NCBI GenBank assembly: GCA_964345225.1
Contig: CAYFQB010000064.1
Span: 1 to 52,420 of the forward strand
Length of the DNA: 52,420 bases
Direction: 5' to 3'
DNA from: CAYFQB01 sp964345225
Lineage (GTDB): Bacteria; Nitrospirota; Thermodesulfovibrionia; Thermodesulfovibrionales; UBA6898
Of the stretch, positions 7,495-15,555 are shown in pieces (position 1 is the first letter of the stretch; every line of letters begins with the position of its first letter). A model generated the notes under the pieces. The model did no database searches, was not told the DNA's origin, and worked only from the letters and a program-made list of their open reading frames with translations. Both the position numbers and the translations under genes were made by a program.

Positions 7495-8187
7495 TTACTC
7501 CCGTACCTCGTCCTTTGCTATCTTTCCGTCTTTCAGAATTACAAGCCTCTTTGCCCTTTCCATAATCATTGTGTCATGTGTTGAGAACACAAAAGTCATA
7601 CCCCTCTTTTCGTTCAGCTCGCGCATCATGTCGAGGAGTGCTGCACCTGTCTGAGAGTCAAGATTTGCGGTAGGTTCATCGGCAAGTATTATATCAGGCC
7701 TTGATACCATAGCACGGGCAACAGCAACGCGCTGCTGCTGCCCGCCTGAAAGCTGGTTAGGTCTCCTATCCTCTACTCCCTCCATACCTACATCTTTCAA
7801 TATCGATGCCACCCGTGAAAGCCTCTCATTTTCCGGGATACCCTGAAGAAGCATTATATACTCTATATTCTCCTTGGCCGATAGAACAGGTATAAGGTTA
7901 TATGACTGGAATATGAACCCGATATGGTCCCTCCTGAAGTCCGAGAGTTCAGCACCTTTCATCTCAGTTAAGGGTTTCCCTGCGAGCATTGCATGGCCTT
8001 CTGTTGGAGTATCAAGACCGCTTATGATATTAAGGAGTGTTGTCTTGCCGGATCCCGATGGCCCTGCGATTGCTGTGAATTCGCCTGTCCGGATAGTGAG
8101 ATTCACAGATCTGAGCGCATGTATCTGCAAACTGTTAGTACCATAGACCTTTGTTAAATTTTCTATCTTGATAATCTCTTCTGTCAT
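7495..8187 (-). CDS. LolD/MacB-type ABC transporter ATP-binding protein
   Basis: A 230-residue ABC ATPase with Walker A GPSGSGKT (42-49), Q-loop glutamine 94 (FIFQSYNLIP), signature LSGGQ (146-150), Walker B IILADE (166-171), D-loop NLD and switch histidine 204. The length and the VYG...IHALR...V opening are typical of the LolD/MacB/FtsE subfamily, which powers mechanotransmission through FtsX-type permeases rather than conventional translocation. AAAGGAGG 6-7 nt before ATG 8187 gives strong initiation. It lies directly after two FtsX-type permeases and before the beta-barrel gene, so it energises that complex at the inner membrane. Confidence 0.9.
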   Translation of the reverse strand: MTEEIIKIENLTKVYGTNSLQIHALRSVNLTIRTGEFTAIAGPSGSGKTTLLNIISGLDTPTEGHAMLAGKPLTEMKGAELSDFRRDHIGFIFQSYNLIPVLSAKENIEYIMLLQGIPENERLSRVASILKDVGMEGVEDRRPNQLSGGQQQRVAVARAMVSRPDIILADEPTANLDSQTGAALLDMMRELNEKRGMTFVFSTHDTMIMERAKRLVILKDGKIAKDEVRE

Positions 8188-8202
8188 TGAATTCCTCCTT
8201 TC

Positions 8203-9429
8203 CTAAATGCTCCTTCGCATCGCCCGTGCCGGTGTCAGTTTAGCTGCAAAAACAGCAGGGTATATTGCTGCTGTTAAGGAGAAGATCATTATCAACAATG
8301 GATAGAGTGTAAATTGCTCTATTGTAAAAACAGGGAATATCAGCTCGGTAATTGTCACCCCTGCAAACTCGATTCCCTTGTAGTTAATTCCGGCGACAGA
8401 AAAATATTTTGTGAGACCAAAACCCAGTACTAAACCTATCACCATGCTGATTAACGAAAGAGCGGCAGCCTCCAGAATTATTATGGCTCCCATCCTGAAT
8501 GGCCTTGTGCCGATAGCCCTCAAAACTCCAAATTCAAACATCCTCTCGTAAAGAGACATGAAAAGGGAGTTCATGATGGTGAGGCCTACTATACCAAATA
8601 CAAGAAGCATGGTAATACCTGTTGATACATATGACATCTCTACGACACTTTCAAGCTGTGGTACCATCTCTTTCCAACCTATTGCCTCGTTTCCGCCACG
8701 GGAATATTTGTTCCAGAAGGGAAGAACTGGATCTCCGGCAATTTTCAGGTTCTTGAACTGAATGGCTATTTCGTGAAAGTTATCACCAATGCCAAGTAGT
8801 CTCTGAGCATTAACTATATGGACAAAGGCGAGTCCTGCGTCTGCCTCTCTTATGCCCATATGGAAAATACCTCCTACCCTGAACATCTCCTGAGAGAGTT
8901 CCCCAGTATATGCCCTGGCAACTGTAATTACAACTCGGTCACCCATTTTTACCTCTAGCGTCTCAGCTGTTTTTGAACCAATTAGTATCATGCCGGTAAT
9001 TTCCGGGCTGAGATAACTTCCTTCTCTTATGGCTTCATCCACTGCAGATATCTCATGTTCGGTAAGTGGTTCTATGCCGTAGAGCATCACAGATTTCACA
9101 CCAGAAGCAGAACTTAGCATGGCAAAAGAGACAGTGCGGGGCGAAAAATGAGATATAATCTCTTCTGAACTGAGGCCGTTAAGTACTGTCTCAGAATTAT
9201 TAATGGTTTTTTCAACTTCAAAAGTATCCCTGAAACCCCGGGCATGGATCTGCCCATGTCCAAGAAACGTATCGGTTGCGGTCCTTATCATGCTGTCCAG
9301 CATGCCAGTAAAGAGACCATTCACAAAGATCATTGAGGCGAGGCCGATACCTACTGCAAGCCCGGAAAGAAGTGTACGCCTTCTGTTTCTCAGCACGTTT
9401 CTCCATGCCAGTTTAATAAGCAGTTTCAT
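8203..9429 (-). CDS. FtsX/LolC-E-type ABC permease (second)
   Basis: A 408-residue membrane protein with the MacB/LolCE architecture: cytoplasmic LAWRNVLRNRRRTLLSGLAVGIG leading into the first membrane helix (about 17-40), a periplasmic domain (about 45-270), and three C-terminal helices (about 270-400) including LLVFGIVGLTIMNSLFMSLYERMFEFGVLRAIGTRPFRMG, the conserved FtsX block. It ends AAKLTPARAMRRSI, the usual cytoplasmic coupling motif. It starts 3 nt after the stop of the other permease, so translation is probably coupled. The two permeases likely form a heterodimer. Confidence 0.88.
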   Translation of the reverse strand: MKLLIKLAWRNVLRNRRRTLLSGLAVGIGLASMIFVNGLFTGMLDSMIRTATDTFLGHGQIHARGFRDTFEVEKTINNSETVLNGLSSEEIISHFSPRTVSFAMLSSASGVKSVMLYGIEPLTEHEISAVDEAIREGSYLSPEITGMILIGSKTAETLEVKMGDRVVITVARAYTGELSQEMFRVGGIFHMGIREADAGLAFVHIVNAQRLLGIGDNFHEIAIQFKNLKIAGDPVLPFWNKYSRGGNEAIGWKEMVPQLESVVEMSYVSTGITMLLVFGIVGLTIMNSLFMSLYERMFEFGVLRAIGTRPFRMGAIIILEAAALSLISMVIGLVLGFGLTKYFSVAGINYKGIEFAGVTITELIFPVFTIEQFTLYPLLIMIFSLTAAIYPAVFAAKLTPARAMRRSI

Positions 9430-9432
9430 AGC

Positions 9433-10650
9433 CTAAATAGACCTCAATGCCTTTACGGGTTTTATTCTCGCGGCCCTGACCGCAGGGGGTATGCTGACTA
9501 TAATAGCTGTACCAACAATTACCGCAATTGGTATCAGCATCGAACGAAGTGTTATCTTCGCAGTGATTGTATCGAAAAGAAATCCACCCCAGTCAACAGG
9601 GGAGGATAGGGTGATACCGTGTACAGATAATATCCAGTTGGCAAGTATCCCTCCTGCTGTCCCCAGAATTATGCTCAATAGTGATAGAAAAGTAGTTTCC
9701 AGGACAATAAGGATGAATATCTGCGAAGACCGTGTTCCCAGAGCTCTCATAACCCCAAACTCTGTTGTCCTTTCCAGAATAACCATGAGTACGGTATTTA
9801 GCACACCGATGGCAATAACTATGGTAAATACAATTATTGTTATCCAGTTTCCCTTTATATCAGCCTGCATAGCCGTGTAAAACTGTCTCTCCACAAACTG
9901 CCATGGATCAACTTCCAGTGAATCATCATTGAGAGTCTGCTGTATAAGATCTACTGTTTGAAGAGTCCTTATGTGGTCAGTGAGTACAACCGCTATTTCA
10001 TGAGCACCGCCCGTCATGGAAAGGAACATACGTGTAGTATCAATATGCATATAACAAGTTGAGCCACTATATGTTGAGTCCTTTTGGCCTGTTATACCAA
10101 CTACGGTGAACAGGTCGTTGGCAATGGATCCGTCAATGCCCTGTGCTATAAGTGCTATTTCATCGCCTAGCCCTGCTTTTAATACCCTTGATAACCTTTC
10201 GTTTATTATTATTTCATTAAGTGGCTTTCCGGATAAGAACCGTCCCTTCTTAACCTTGTTCTTAAGACGTGTAGTCTTAGCCTCCTGCCGGGGATCTATA
10301 CCCATCACCTTAACACCGCTCGTTTTTATACCGGCAAAGGCCAGGGCTGGAGTGTAAACACGGGGAGCCCAGGAATCGACATAAGGAAGGGAATTAATCC
10401 TTTCGCCAATTGACTCGGGACTTCTTATAATCTTGTGCAGTGAAGATTTATCAAGGTATCCCTTCCGGTGAATCTGAACATGTCCTGTGTGGTCGCGTGT
10501 GAACATGTCAATTAGGTTTCCATAGCTCCCGTCAATCATGCCGATAAATACCGCAAAGAGGAGACATCCTCCAGCCATCATAAGACCTGTAAGTAGTGAC
10601 CGCCTTTTGTGACGGAATATATTCCTGAATGCTATCTTTGGAATAATCAT
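9433..10650 (-). CDS. FtsX/LolC-E-type ABC permease (first)
   Basis: A 405-residue permease paralogous to its neighbour: PKIAFRNIFRHKRRSLLTGLMMAGGCLLF enters the first helix, a periplasmic domain spans about 45-265, and IVFTIVIAIGVLNTVLMVILERTTEFGVMRALGTRSSQIF opens the three-helix FtsX domain, ending AARIKPVKALRSI. The periplasmic halves of the two permeases differ, which fits LolC/LolE-like division of labour. The gene follows a hairpin-containing 99-nt gap after the lipoprotein-sorting gene and shares the operon with the ATPase and the beta-barrel protein. Confidence 0.88.
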   Translation of the reverse strand: MIIPKIAFRNIFRHKRRSLLTGLMMAGGCLLFAVFIGMIDGSYGNLIDMFTRDHTGHVQIHRKGYLDKSSLHKIIRSPESIGERINSLPYVDSWAPRVYTPALAFAGIKTSGVKVMGIDPRQEAKTTRLKNKVKKGRFLSGKPLNEIIINERLSRVLKAGLGDEIALIAQGIDGSIANDLFTVVGITGQKDSTYSGSTCYMHIDTTRMFLSMTGGAHEIAVVLTDHIRTLQTVDLIQQTLNDDSLEVDPWQFVERQFYTAMQADIKGNWITIIVFTIVIAIGVLNTVLMVILERTTEFGVMRALGTRSSQIFILIVLETTFLSLLSIILGTAGGILANWILSVHGITLSSPVDWGGFLFDTITAKITLRSMLIPIAVIVGTAIIVSIPPAVRAARIKPVKALRSI

Positions 10651-10715
10651 CTCAACTAACTTTAAATTTTAAATCAGATATATCAATCCTGAATAAGTTA
10701 AAAATCTACACTTTA

Positions 10716-10748
10716 CCCCGTTAGAAAGGCGAAGTTCTTCTAACGGGG
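10716..10748. repeat. Palindromic repeat inside the export operon
   Basis: CCCCGTTAGAA (10716-10726) and TTCTAACGGGG (10738-10748) form a perfect 11-bp stem with an 11-nt loop, starting 2 nt after the stop of the lipoprotein-sorting gene. There is no T-run, so it is not a standard terminator. The same core (CC-[C/T]-GTTAGAA) recurs at 42904-42934 and opens the repeats at 19721 and 42782. It may tune downstream expression by stabilising the upstream mRNA. Confidence 0.6.
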
Positions 10749-10749
10749 T

Positions 10750-11523
10750 TTACCTTCTTTTTTGTAAATTCCTGAGAGTGAATATGTCCTTTTCGGGCTT
10801 AATATCAAATTGCAGTGTCTTATACCTGATTATGGTCTTTTTCCCTTTCTTGTTTAACGGGATTAACTCGATCACTGCAGGTATGCTGCGGTTTCCGAAC
10901 ACAGTTATTTCCTTGAAATGCATAACTCTCATCTTGTTGCCCTTTTCGTCATAATAGACCTCACGCACGGGGATATAATCTCCCTTTCTCACAGTTATTG
11001 TTATCTTCCCCCAGACTGTAGGGATATCCTCCTTAGGTGTAAGTTCGATGTAGTAATATCCAGGATCGCTGTCATCTGGTTTTATGAGCTTATAGAAATA
11101 ATCTCTTAACATGGAGCTTTCCTTAACAAGGTCGTCGTTGGTAAAATCAGAACCCATCCAGGAACTCATCATCATTGAAGGCGGCACCTTCATTACCTTG
11201 TTAATCTTGGGGAAATAATTCCACATCTCATTCTCTAAACGGAGTGTAGCTATGCCGTTGTCCTTCTTCGGGTAAGTAATGTAAATGAATGTTTTGTCCA
11301 TGCCTTCACTCCATATATCCATCTTGAGTGTGCGCATCCAGTGCTCGGTGACAATTGTCATCTCAACCTTCCCCTGGCTTGATTTGCTCCTGTATAGCAT
11401 ATCTACTTTTTTAACTATAGCTTTAGCATCCGGGGTCTCCTCGGCCAGAGCAATAAGAGCAATAGATGAAATAAGTGAAAAGATCGTCAAAAAAAGTATT
11501 GATGTAACATAAAAGCGTTTCAT
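10750..11523 (-). CDS. Outer membrane lipoprotein-sorting protein (LolA/LolB-like fold)
   Basis: A 257-residue precursor with a Sec signal peptide (residues 1-27, FYVTSILFLTIFSLISSIALIALA, cleaved before EETPDA). The mature part reads ...AIVKKVDMLYRSKSSQGKVEMTIVTEHWMRTLKMDIWSEGMDKTFIYITYPKKDNGIATLRLENEMWNYFPKINKVMKVPPSMMMSSWMGSDFTNDDLVK, the conserved face of the DUF4292/LolA-like 'outer membrane lipoprotein-sorting' family. It is periplasmic and probably ferries a lipid or lipoprotein between the LolCDE-like complex and the beta-barrel. ATG 11523 overlaps the TGA stop of the tetR-type gene by 4 nt, so the two are translationally coupled. Confidence 0.85.
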   Translation of the reverse strand: MKRFYVTSILFLTIFSLISSIALIALAEETPDAKAIVKKVDMLYRSKSSQGKVEMTIVTEHWMRTLKMDIWSEGMDKTFIYITYPKKDNGIATLRLENEMWNYFPKINKVMKVPPSMMMSSWMGSDFTNDDLVKESSMLRDYFYKLIKPDDSDPGYYYIELTPKEDIPTVWGKITITVRKGDYIPVREVYYDEKGNKMRVMHFKEITVFGNRSIPAVIELIPLNKKGKKTIIRYKTLQFDIKPEKDIFTLRNLQKRR

Positions 11524-12158
11524 TTGGATACCCCTGTATCTGGCTGTGGTTTTAAGTAACGTTTTAACTCGTCCATATAAAACTCAACCTGTTCCATTAA
11601 ATTAAAGAAATTCTTGCTTAAAAAATAGTGTAAGGCGATACCGTCGAGATAAGCCAGCAGATTTATTGCTATTTTCTCTGTTTCCCGTGCAATCTCTGGT
11701 CGGAAAGTACCTCTTGATACACCGTCCAGGAGAATATCTATAATCATCTTGCGCATACCCTGCAAGCTCTCGTGGACAATATCATGCTTCGAAAGGAGCT
11801 CGCTGTTCGTCAATACGAGATGGAAAATAGAAGAGGAAAGCTTCACGGTACGCGGATCATTAACAAACATTTCCATACATGAACGTACCAATATAAGAAG
11901 GCATTGCTCGGGATCATCAACAGATACTTTGATCTTCAATAGCTCTTTTTCCATGGAACCCACCCATGCCATCAGGGCTTCTAAAACCAGTTCCTCTTTA
12001 CTTTCGAAATACTCATAAACAGTTCCCTTTGCAATATCTGCAGCTTTTGCTATATCGTTTATTGAAGTCCCTTCAAAACCCTTTTGAGCAAATACATCAA
12101 GCGCTATAAGAGCCAGTTCCTCCTTGCGCCGGTGCTTATCTACTACTTTTGGAGACAC
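11520..12158 (-). CDS. TetR-family repressor of the export operon
   Basis: A 212-residue regulator from GTG 12158: HRRKEELALIALDVFAQKGFEGTSINDIAKAADIAKGTVYEYFESKEELVLEAL (about 8-62) is a canonical TetR DNA-binding domain with the helix-turn-helix at 32-51. The C-terminal ligand domain is non-conserved. The frame extends to TTG 12212, but that lies upstream of a consensus -10, so transcription would start after it; GTG 12158 is preceded by GAAAGG at suitable spacing. As first gene of its own operon, with a palindrome between its -35 and -10, it is very likely autoregulated and controls the export genes in response to an unknown ligand. Confidence 0.88.
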   Translation of the reverse strand: MSPKVVDKHRRKEELALIALDVFAQKGFEGTSINDIAKAADIAKGTVYEYFESKEELVLEALMAWVGSMEKELLKIKVSVDDPEQCLLILVRSCMEMFVNDPRTVKLSSSIFHLVLTNSELLSKHDIVHESLQGMRKMIIDILLDGVSRGTFRPEIARETEKIAINLLAYLDGIALHYFLSKNFFNLMEQVEFYMDELKRYLKPQPDTGVSK

Positions 12159-12197
12159 ACCTTTTCCTTTCTGCAAATATAGAACATCATTAATTTT

Positions 12198-12226
12198 ATT
12201 ATAATTGACCAATAGGTCGGTGTCAA
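12198..12226 (-). promoter_or_regulatory. Consensus promoter with embedded TetR operator
   Basis: On the minus strand TTGACA (12226-12221), a 17-nt spacer and TATAAT (12203-12198) form a perfect sigma-70 consensus promoter. Inside the spacer and next to the -10, GACCAATAGGTC (12207-12218, plus strand) is a GACC-N4-GGTC palindrome. A repressor bound there would block RNA polymerase, fitting autorepression by the first gene product. Confidence 0.75.
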
Positions 12227-12306
12227 CAGAAAATCAATTAAGAATATAATAATTTATTAATCTTAAATCAATTTGAAAATAAATGATAAAATTGATACAA
12301 AATATT

Positions 12307-12331
12307 ATTGGTCTATATATTATTGACCAAT
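12307..12331. promoter_or_regulatory. Second candidate TetR operator
   Basis: ATTGGTC (12307-12313) and GACCAAT (12325-12331) form a 7-bp inverted repeat with an 11-nt AT-rich centre about 95 bp upstream of the tetR promoter. The half-site GACCAAT is identical to that in the promoter palindrome at 12207-12213. Confidence 0.5.
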
Positions 12332-12439
12332 TGTTCAGAATTAAGGGGTTTAAATATAGAGGGTTTATCGTGCGCCTATAGGCTTGAATAAAATTAAGGG
12401 AAAATATTAAGTGTTTGTTGCGGTACTTATAAGATAATC

Positions 12440-12742
12440 TTATTTATACTCTATTATCTCGCCGGCTACTCTATACAGGTTATTATCTGTCTTTTCAATG
12501 CGAATTACATTGACTCTTGCATTCAATGGTTTGAATCTGCTGTCTTTTGAATCTAAAGTGGCCTCTATTGACTGACCTTCCGTAAGAGCATATGTAGTTT
12601 CGAATTGTATTCCTGTATGGCTAAGATTCTTGCAGACCCCGCTTAATGTTCTGTTTTTGTCGGGAATATGATATGTGAATTCAGAGTCAATCCTCATACG
12701 GAAATATTCCCGCTTTTCATCAAATTTTTTTGATAACAGCAT
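12440..12742 (-). CDS. PilZ-domain protein (cyclic-di-GMP receptor candidate)
   Basis: A 100-residue single-domain protein: KREYFRMRIDSEFTY near residue 9 supplies the arginine switch (R-x-x-x-R: R10 and R14), and KNLSHTGIQFETTY supplies the N-x-S-x-x-G motif; both are needed to bind cyclic-di-GMP. It ends VNVIRIEKTDNNLYRVAGEII, the usual last strands. ATG 12742 is preferred to ATG 12784 because AGGAGG lies between them (12753-12758 on the plus strand) and the promoter predicts a transcript starting after 12784. It is a stand-alone cytoplasmic adaptor; its target is not evident. Confidence 0.85.
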   Translation of the reverse strand: MLLSKKFDEKREYFRMRIDSEFTYHIPDKNRTLSGVCKNLSHTGIQFETTYALTEGQSIEATLDSKDSRFKPLNARVNVIRIEKTDNNLYRVAGEIIEYK

Positions 12743-12782
12743 ATGTGCCTTACCTCCTCTCACAAGATTAGCAATATCATTC

Positions 12783-12812
12783 ATTATATACTATATTACA
12801 AAAATCTTCCAA
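12783..12812 (-). promoter_or_regulatory. Promoter of the PilZ gene
   Basis: TTGGAA (12812-12807), an 18-nt spacer and TATAAT (12788-12783) on the minus strand predict transcription from about 12776, which gives a 34-nt leader with AGGAGG before ATG 12742. Confidence 0.55.
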
Positions 12813-12940
12813 TACTGCAGGTGATTTAAGAGAGATTTATAGGCAACTTTTTGACCTCCATATTTAAAAAGAATGAAAAAGGGTTTAAAGAGAGTAAAAT
12901 CCATATTAAAAAGTCCCCTGTAAACTGATAAAATTTATAT

Positions 12941-13939
12941 ATGAGCACATCATACCTTGGAGTATTAGATTATGCCGACCCTTTATATGAAATCCTCTTT
13001 TCACAGGTGTATTCTGATATCAAGGATCCACTCTTTCATGTTGACTTGATGTCGTCCCGCAATGTTTACAAATATACCGAAGAGAAGAGCAGAACATCTG
13101 TTATCGGGAAATTCTTTCAGTTATATGATAGGAGACAGGATAGGATAATAAGAATAAAGGGAGAGTACGATAATCTACAGAAAATCAGGGGTTATGGATT
13201 TGATAAACTGCCATATTATGTTGTGAGACCAATCAGCAAGTATGAAAAGATTGGACTAGCACTCATAGAGGAATTTATCCAGGGCAGAAATCTTGATTAC
13301 TATTTCAGAAAGGCTATATATCATGGTGCAGAAGATGTTTTAAATAAAAGGCTTTCAGAACTTGCATATTTTCTGTTTTTATTACATGGCAGAACTGTAG
13401 ACGGAAATACTGTTGATCTTGATTCTGTAAGCAGATACTTTCAAAAAGTGGTAAGGAAGCTGCATAAACAGACAGTATTTTCGGATAAAGACTTAGATGA
13501 TTATCTTAAACTTATGGATAAATGGTTAAAGCTGCCTTTGCTCCAAGATGCAAAAAATGTAATTGTCCATGGTGATGCAACACCAACCAACTTTATCTTT
13601 ACTGACAACAATGAGGTTGTTGCAATTGACCTGGAGAGAATGAAAAATTCTGACCCTGCGTTTGATATTAGCATGGTCTGCGGAGAGATAAAGCATGCAT
13701 TTCTATGGCTTACCGGTGATCTGTTCAGGTCAGAACCTTTTATACGCCGCTTTCTGAAAGGATATTCAAGTCATTTTGATAACCCCGGGAAAGTATTCAG
13801 GGATATTACCAGTAGAAATCCTTTTTATATGGCATTGACAGAATTAAGGATAGCGAGAAATAACTATCTTGACTGGAACTACAGAAAGAGACTAGCCTAT
13901 GAGGCAAAGGAATGTCTTAAGTGGGGTCTTAAACTGTAG
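12941..13939 (+). CDS. APH-fold phosphotransferase (sugar/choline kinase-like)
   Basis: A 332-residue protein with the aminoglycoside-phosphotransferase/choline-kinase catalytic loop HGDATPTNFIF (210-220; D212 catalytic base, N217 metal ligand) and the metal-binding AIDLERM (228-234; D230), followed by DPAFDISMV. The N-terminal lobe reads IRIKGEYDNLQKIRGYG, the likely nucleotide lysine and helix-C glutamate. It probably phosphorylates a small hydroxylated compound in the cytoplasm; nothing specifies an antibiotic. It overlaps the HAD hydrolase gene by 1 nt, so a kinase/phosphatase-type pair is made together. TAAAAT 6 nt before ATG 12941 (with TTAAAA 17 nt further upstream) and no Shine-Dalgarno suggest a leaderless mRNA. 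Confidence 0.8.
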   Translation: MSTSYLGVLDYADPLYEILFSQVYSDIKDPLFHVDLMSSRNVYKYTEEKSRTSVIGKFFQLYDRRQDRIIRIKGEYDNLQKIRGYGFDKLPYYVVRPISKYEKIGLALIEEFIQGRNLDYYFRKAIYHGAEDVLNKRLSELAYFLFLLHGRTVDGNTVDLDSVSRYFQKVVRKLHKQTVFSDKDLDDYLKLMDKWLKLPLLQDAKNVIVHGDATPTNFIFTDNNEVVAIDLERMKNSDPAFDISMVCGEIKHAFLWLTGDLFRSEPFIRRFLKGYSSHFDNPGKVFRDITSRNPFYMALTELRIARNNYLDWNYRKRLAYEAKECLKWGLKL

Positions 13940-14649
13940 TGAAGAGGGCGATTTTATTTGATCTTTACGGGACACTCATTGACATAAATACAGATGAGCA
14001 TGACCCGTTTGTTTATTCTACCCTTTCAAGCTATCTTTCATATCATTCCGTTAAGATTTCACCTGAGGAATTAAAACAGAGCTATTTTCAGGGGATCAAG
14101 AAGTATATGGCGCTGAGTGAAGAGACATATCCCGAGGTCGATATCTTTAAAGTTTTTAGCTATATATTGAACACGTACGGCAGCAGAAGGTATACCAGGC
14201 GTATCATCCTCGATACGATACTGCTCTTCAGGTCATTAACAATCAGACATTTTGAGGTATTCCCCAATCTTTATGATTTTCTTAATAAACTGGTGAAGAA
14301 ATACAAGACCGCGATAGTCTCTGATGCACAGTGGACATTTACAGAAAATGAGATTGCAAAGCTCGATCTTGAGCGGTTCTTTAATTGCAGAATATTATCA
14401 TCACGGTATGGTTTCAAAAAGCCTGATTCCCGGCTCTTCAATATTGCACTGGAAAAACTCAAGGTCTTACCCGAAGAGTCTGTATATATTGGAGATAATT
14501 CTGTAAAAGACCTTATTGGTGCCAAAAGGTCAGGGATGAAGTGTATACTTTTCAGGTCTGAGTGCAAATCCTATAATGAGTTCGAGCCTGATGCGTGCTT
14601 CGATGACTATTCACAGCTTCCTGAAATATTAAAAGAATTGTCTCATTAA
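13939..14649 (+). CDS. HAD-superfamily hydrolase
   Basis: A 236-residue protein starting at GTG 13939: ILFDLYGTLID (5-15) gives motif I with nucleophile D8, but the second aspartate of the phosphatase D-x-D motif is Y10, as in haloacid dehalogenase-type and some phosphatase members. Motif II is AIVSDAQWT (about 120-128), motif III lysine lies in FKKPDSRLF, and motif IV is YIGDNSVKDLIGAKRSGM. The cap is of the C1 helical type. Coupling with the preceding kinase suggests both act on one metabolite; whether it dephosphorylates or dehalogenates cannot be told from sequence. Confidence 0.85.
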   Translation: MKRAILFDLYGTLIDINTDEHDPFVYSTLSSYLSYHSVKISPEELKQSYFQGIKKYMALSEETYPEVDIFKVFSYILNTYGSRRYTRRIILDTILLFRSLTIRHFEVFPNLYDFLNKLVKKYKTAIVSDAQWTFTENEIAKLDLERFFNCRILSSRYGFKKPDSRLFNIALEKLKVLPEESVYIGDNSVKDLIGAKRSGMKCILFRSECKSYNEFEPDACFDDYSQLPEILKELSH

Positions 14650-14798
14650 TACCCAGACATTTTTCAAAGAAACCTCATTAACCTCTTGTTAACCTATTTA
14701 AAGAGTAGCCTTTTTCATGATATCAAATTTTAATCTTTTCAGTAATAATAGATCTTCATAAAACACCGGCAGGTGGATTGGACTTTATGTTATCTTCA

Positions 14799-15218
14799 TC
14801 AATGTTTTACAAAGGCCTCTTCGAGGCTAATGAATTGATTTATTTCATCCTTGATTTCAGTGGCTATATCAGCTGAGGACACGAGGCCAACTAATTTACC
14901 ACTATCGCATACAGGAAGTCGTCTGACATTTATTTTATTCATTATCCTCAATGCTGAATCAATATCTATATTGGGATCTATTGATATTGGATCCGAGGTC
15001 ATAATATCATAGGCACATGTTGTATTCGGGTCAATTTTATCTGTAGCCACTGAAAGAGCAATGTCCCTGTCGGTTACTATTCCCTCCAGACCGCCATCTT
15101 CATCAACAATAAGCACGGAACCAACGTTTTGCTCCTTCATTTTAAGAGCAACATCTCTAATAGTTACTGAGAAAGGGGCAGTAACTAATTTTTTATTCAT
15201 TATTTTTTTTACCTTCAT
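14799..15218 (-). CDS. Tandem CBS-domain protein
   Basis: A 139-residue protein made only of two CBS domains: KKIMNKKLVTAPFSVTIRDVALKMKEQNVGSVLIVDEDGGLEGIVTDRDIAL, then AYDIMTSDPISIDPNIDIDSALRIMNKINVRRLPVCDSGKLVGLVSSADIATEI. Such Bateman modules bind adenine nucleotides and act as cytoplasmic energy sensors. ATG 15218 is preferred to ATG 15233 because the G-rich stretch GGGGGTG lies between them. A short inverted repeat (about GGTGGATTGG at 14771-14784 and CCAATCCACC at 15238-15251) flanks the gene; this may be chance. Confidence 0.85.
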   Translation of the reverse strand: MKVKKIMNKKLVTAPFSVTIRDVALKMKEQNVGSVLIVDEDGGLEGIVTDRDIALSVATDKIDPNTTCAYDIMTSDPISIDPNIDIDSALRIMNKINVRRLPVCDSGKLVGLVSSADIATEIKDEINQFISLEEAFVKH

Positions 15219-15555
15219 GCTAACACCCCCCATTCTAAGGCCAATCCACCCCCCAAAATTTAGTTTAAATTCACCCCTCGTAAATATATTTTAATAATAA
15301 AAAAAATAAATATATTTAGAGCTTTAACAGGTATTGAGTTGCAGGGTGAAGTATATACTCTATAATTTCTTTTTACCAATTTATACACTGTATGTCTATT
15401 TAAAAACATTAATTAATTTATAAACTATTTAAATAGATTATCTGATAATTATAATTATAATGATAATAAATGATAATATCAGAATATTCTTACATTTCAA
15501 AAAAGTTCTTTTCCCCTTTTGGGGGGCATTTCATATATTTGATATAATTGAGGTT
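15219..15555. other. AT-rich gap with divergent promoters
   Basis: This 337-nt gap holds no gene. It contains AAATATATTT repeated at about 15283-15292 and 15307-15316, which can form cruciform-like pairing. A promoter TTGGGG (15519-15524), 18 nt, TATAAT (15543-15548) ends 7 nt before ATG 15556, implying that the MBL-fold gene is read from a leaderless mRNA. Confidence 0.5.

Noticed and set aside
12159..12212. TTG 12212 as start of the TetR gene
   Set aside because: It lies upstream of the predicted transcription start and overlaps the -10 box; GTG 12158 has a ribosome-binding site.
14771..15251. Short inverted repeat flanking the CBS gene as an att site or mobile element
   Set aside because: Only about 10-12 matching bases, no other copies seen, consistent with chance.
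15460..15555. Upstream start for the MBL-fold protein
   Set aside because: The extra 32 residues are hydrophobic and outside the family's first strand; ATG 15556 fits the promoter and fold.
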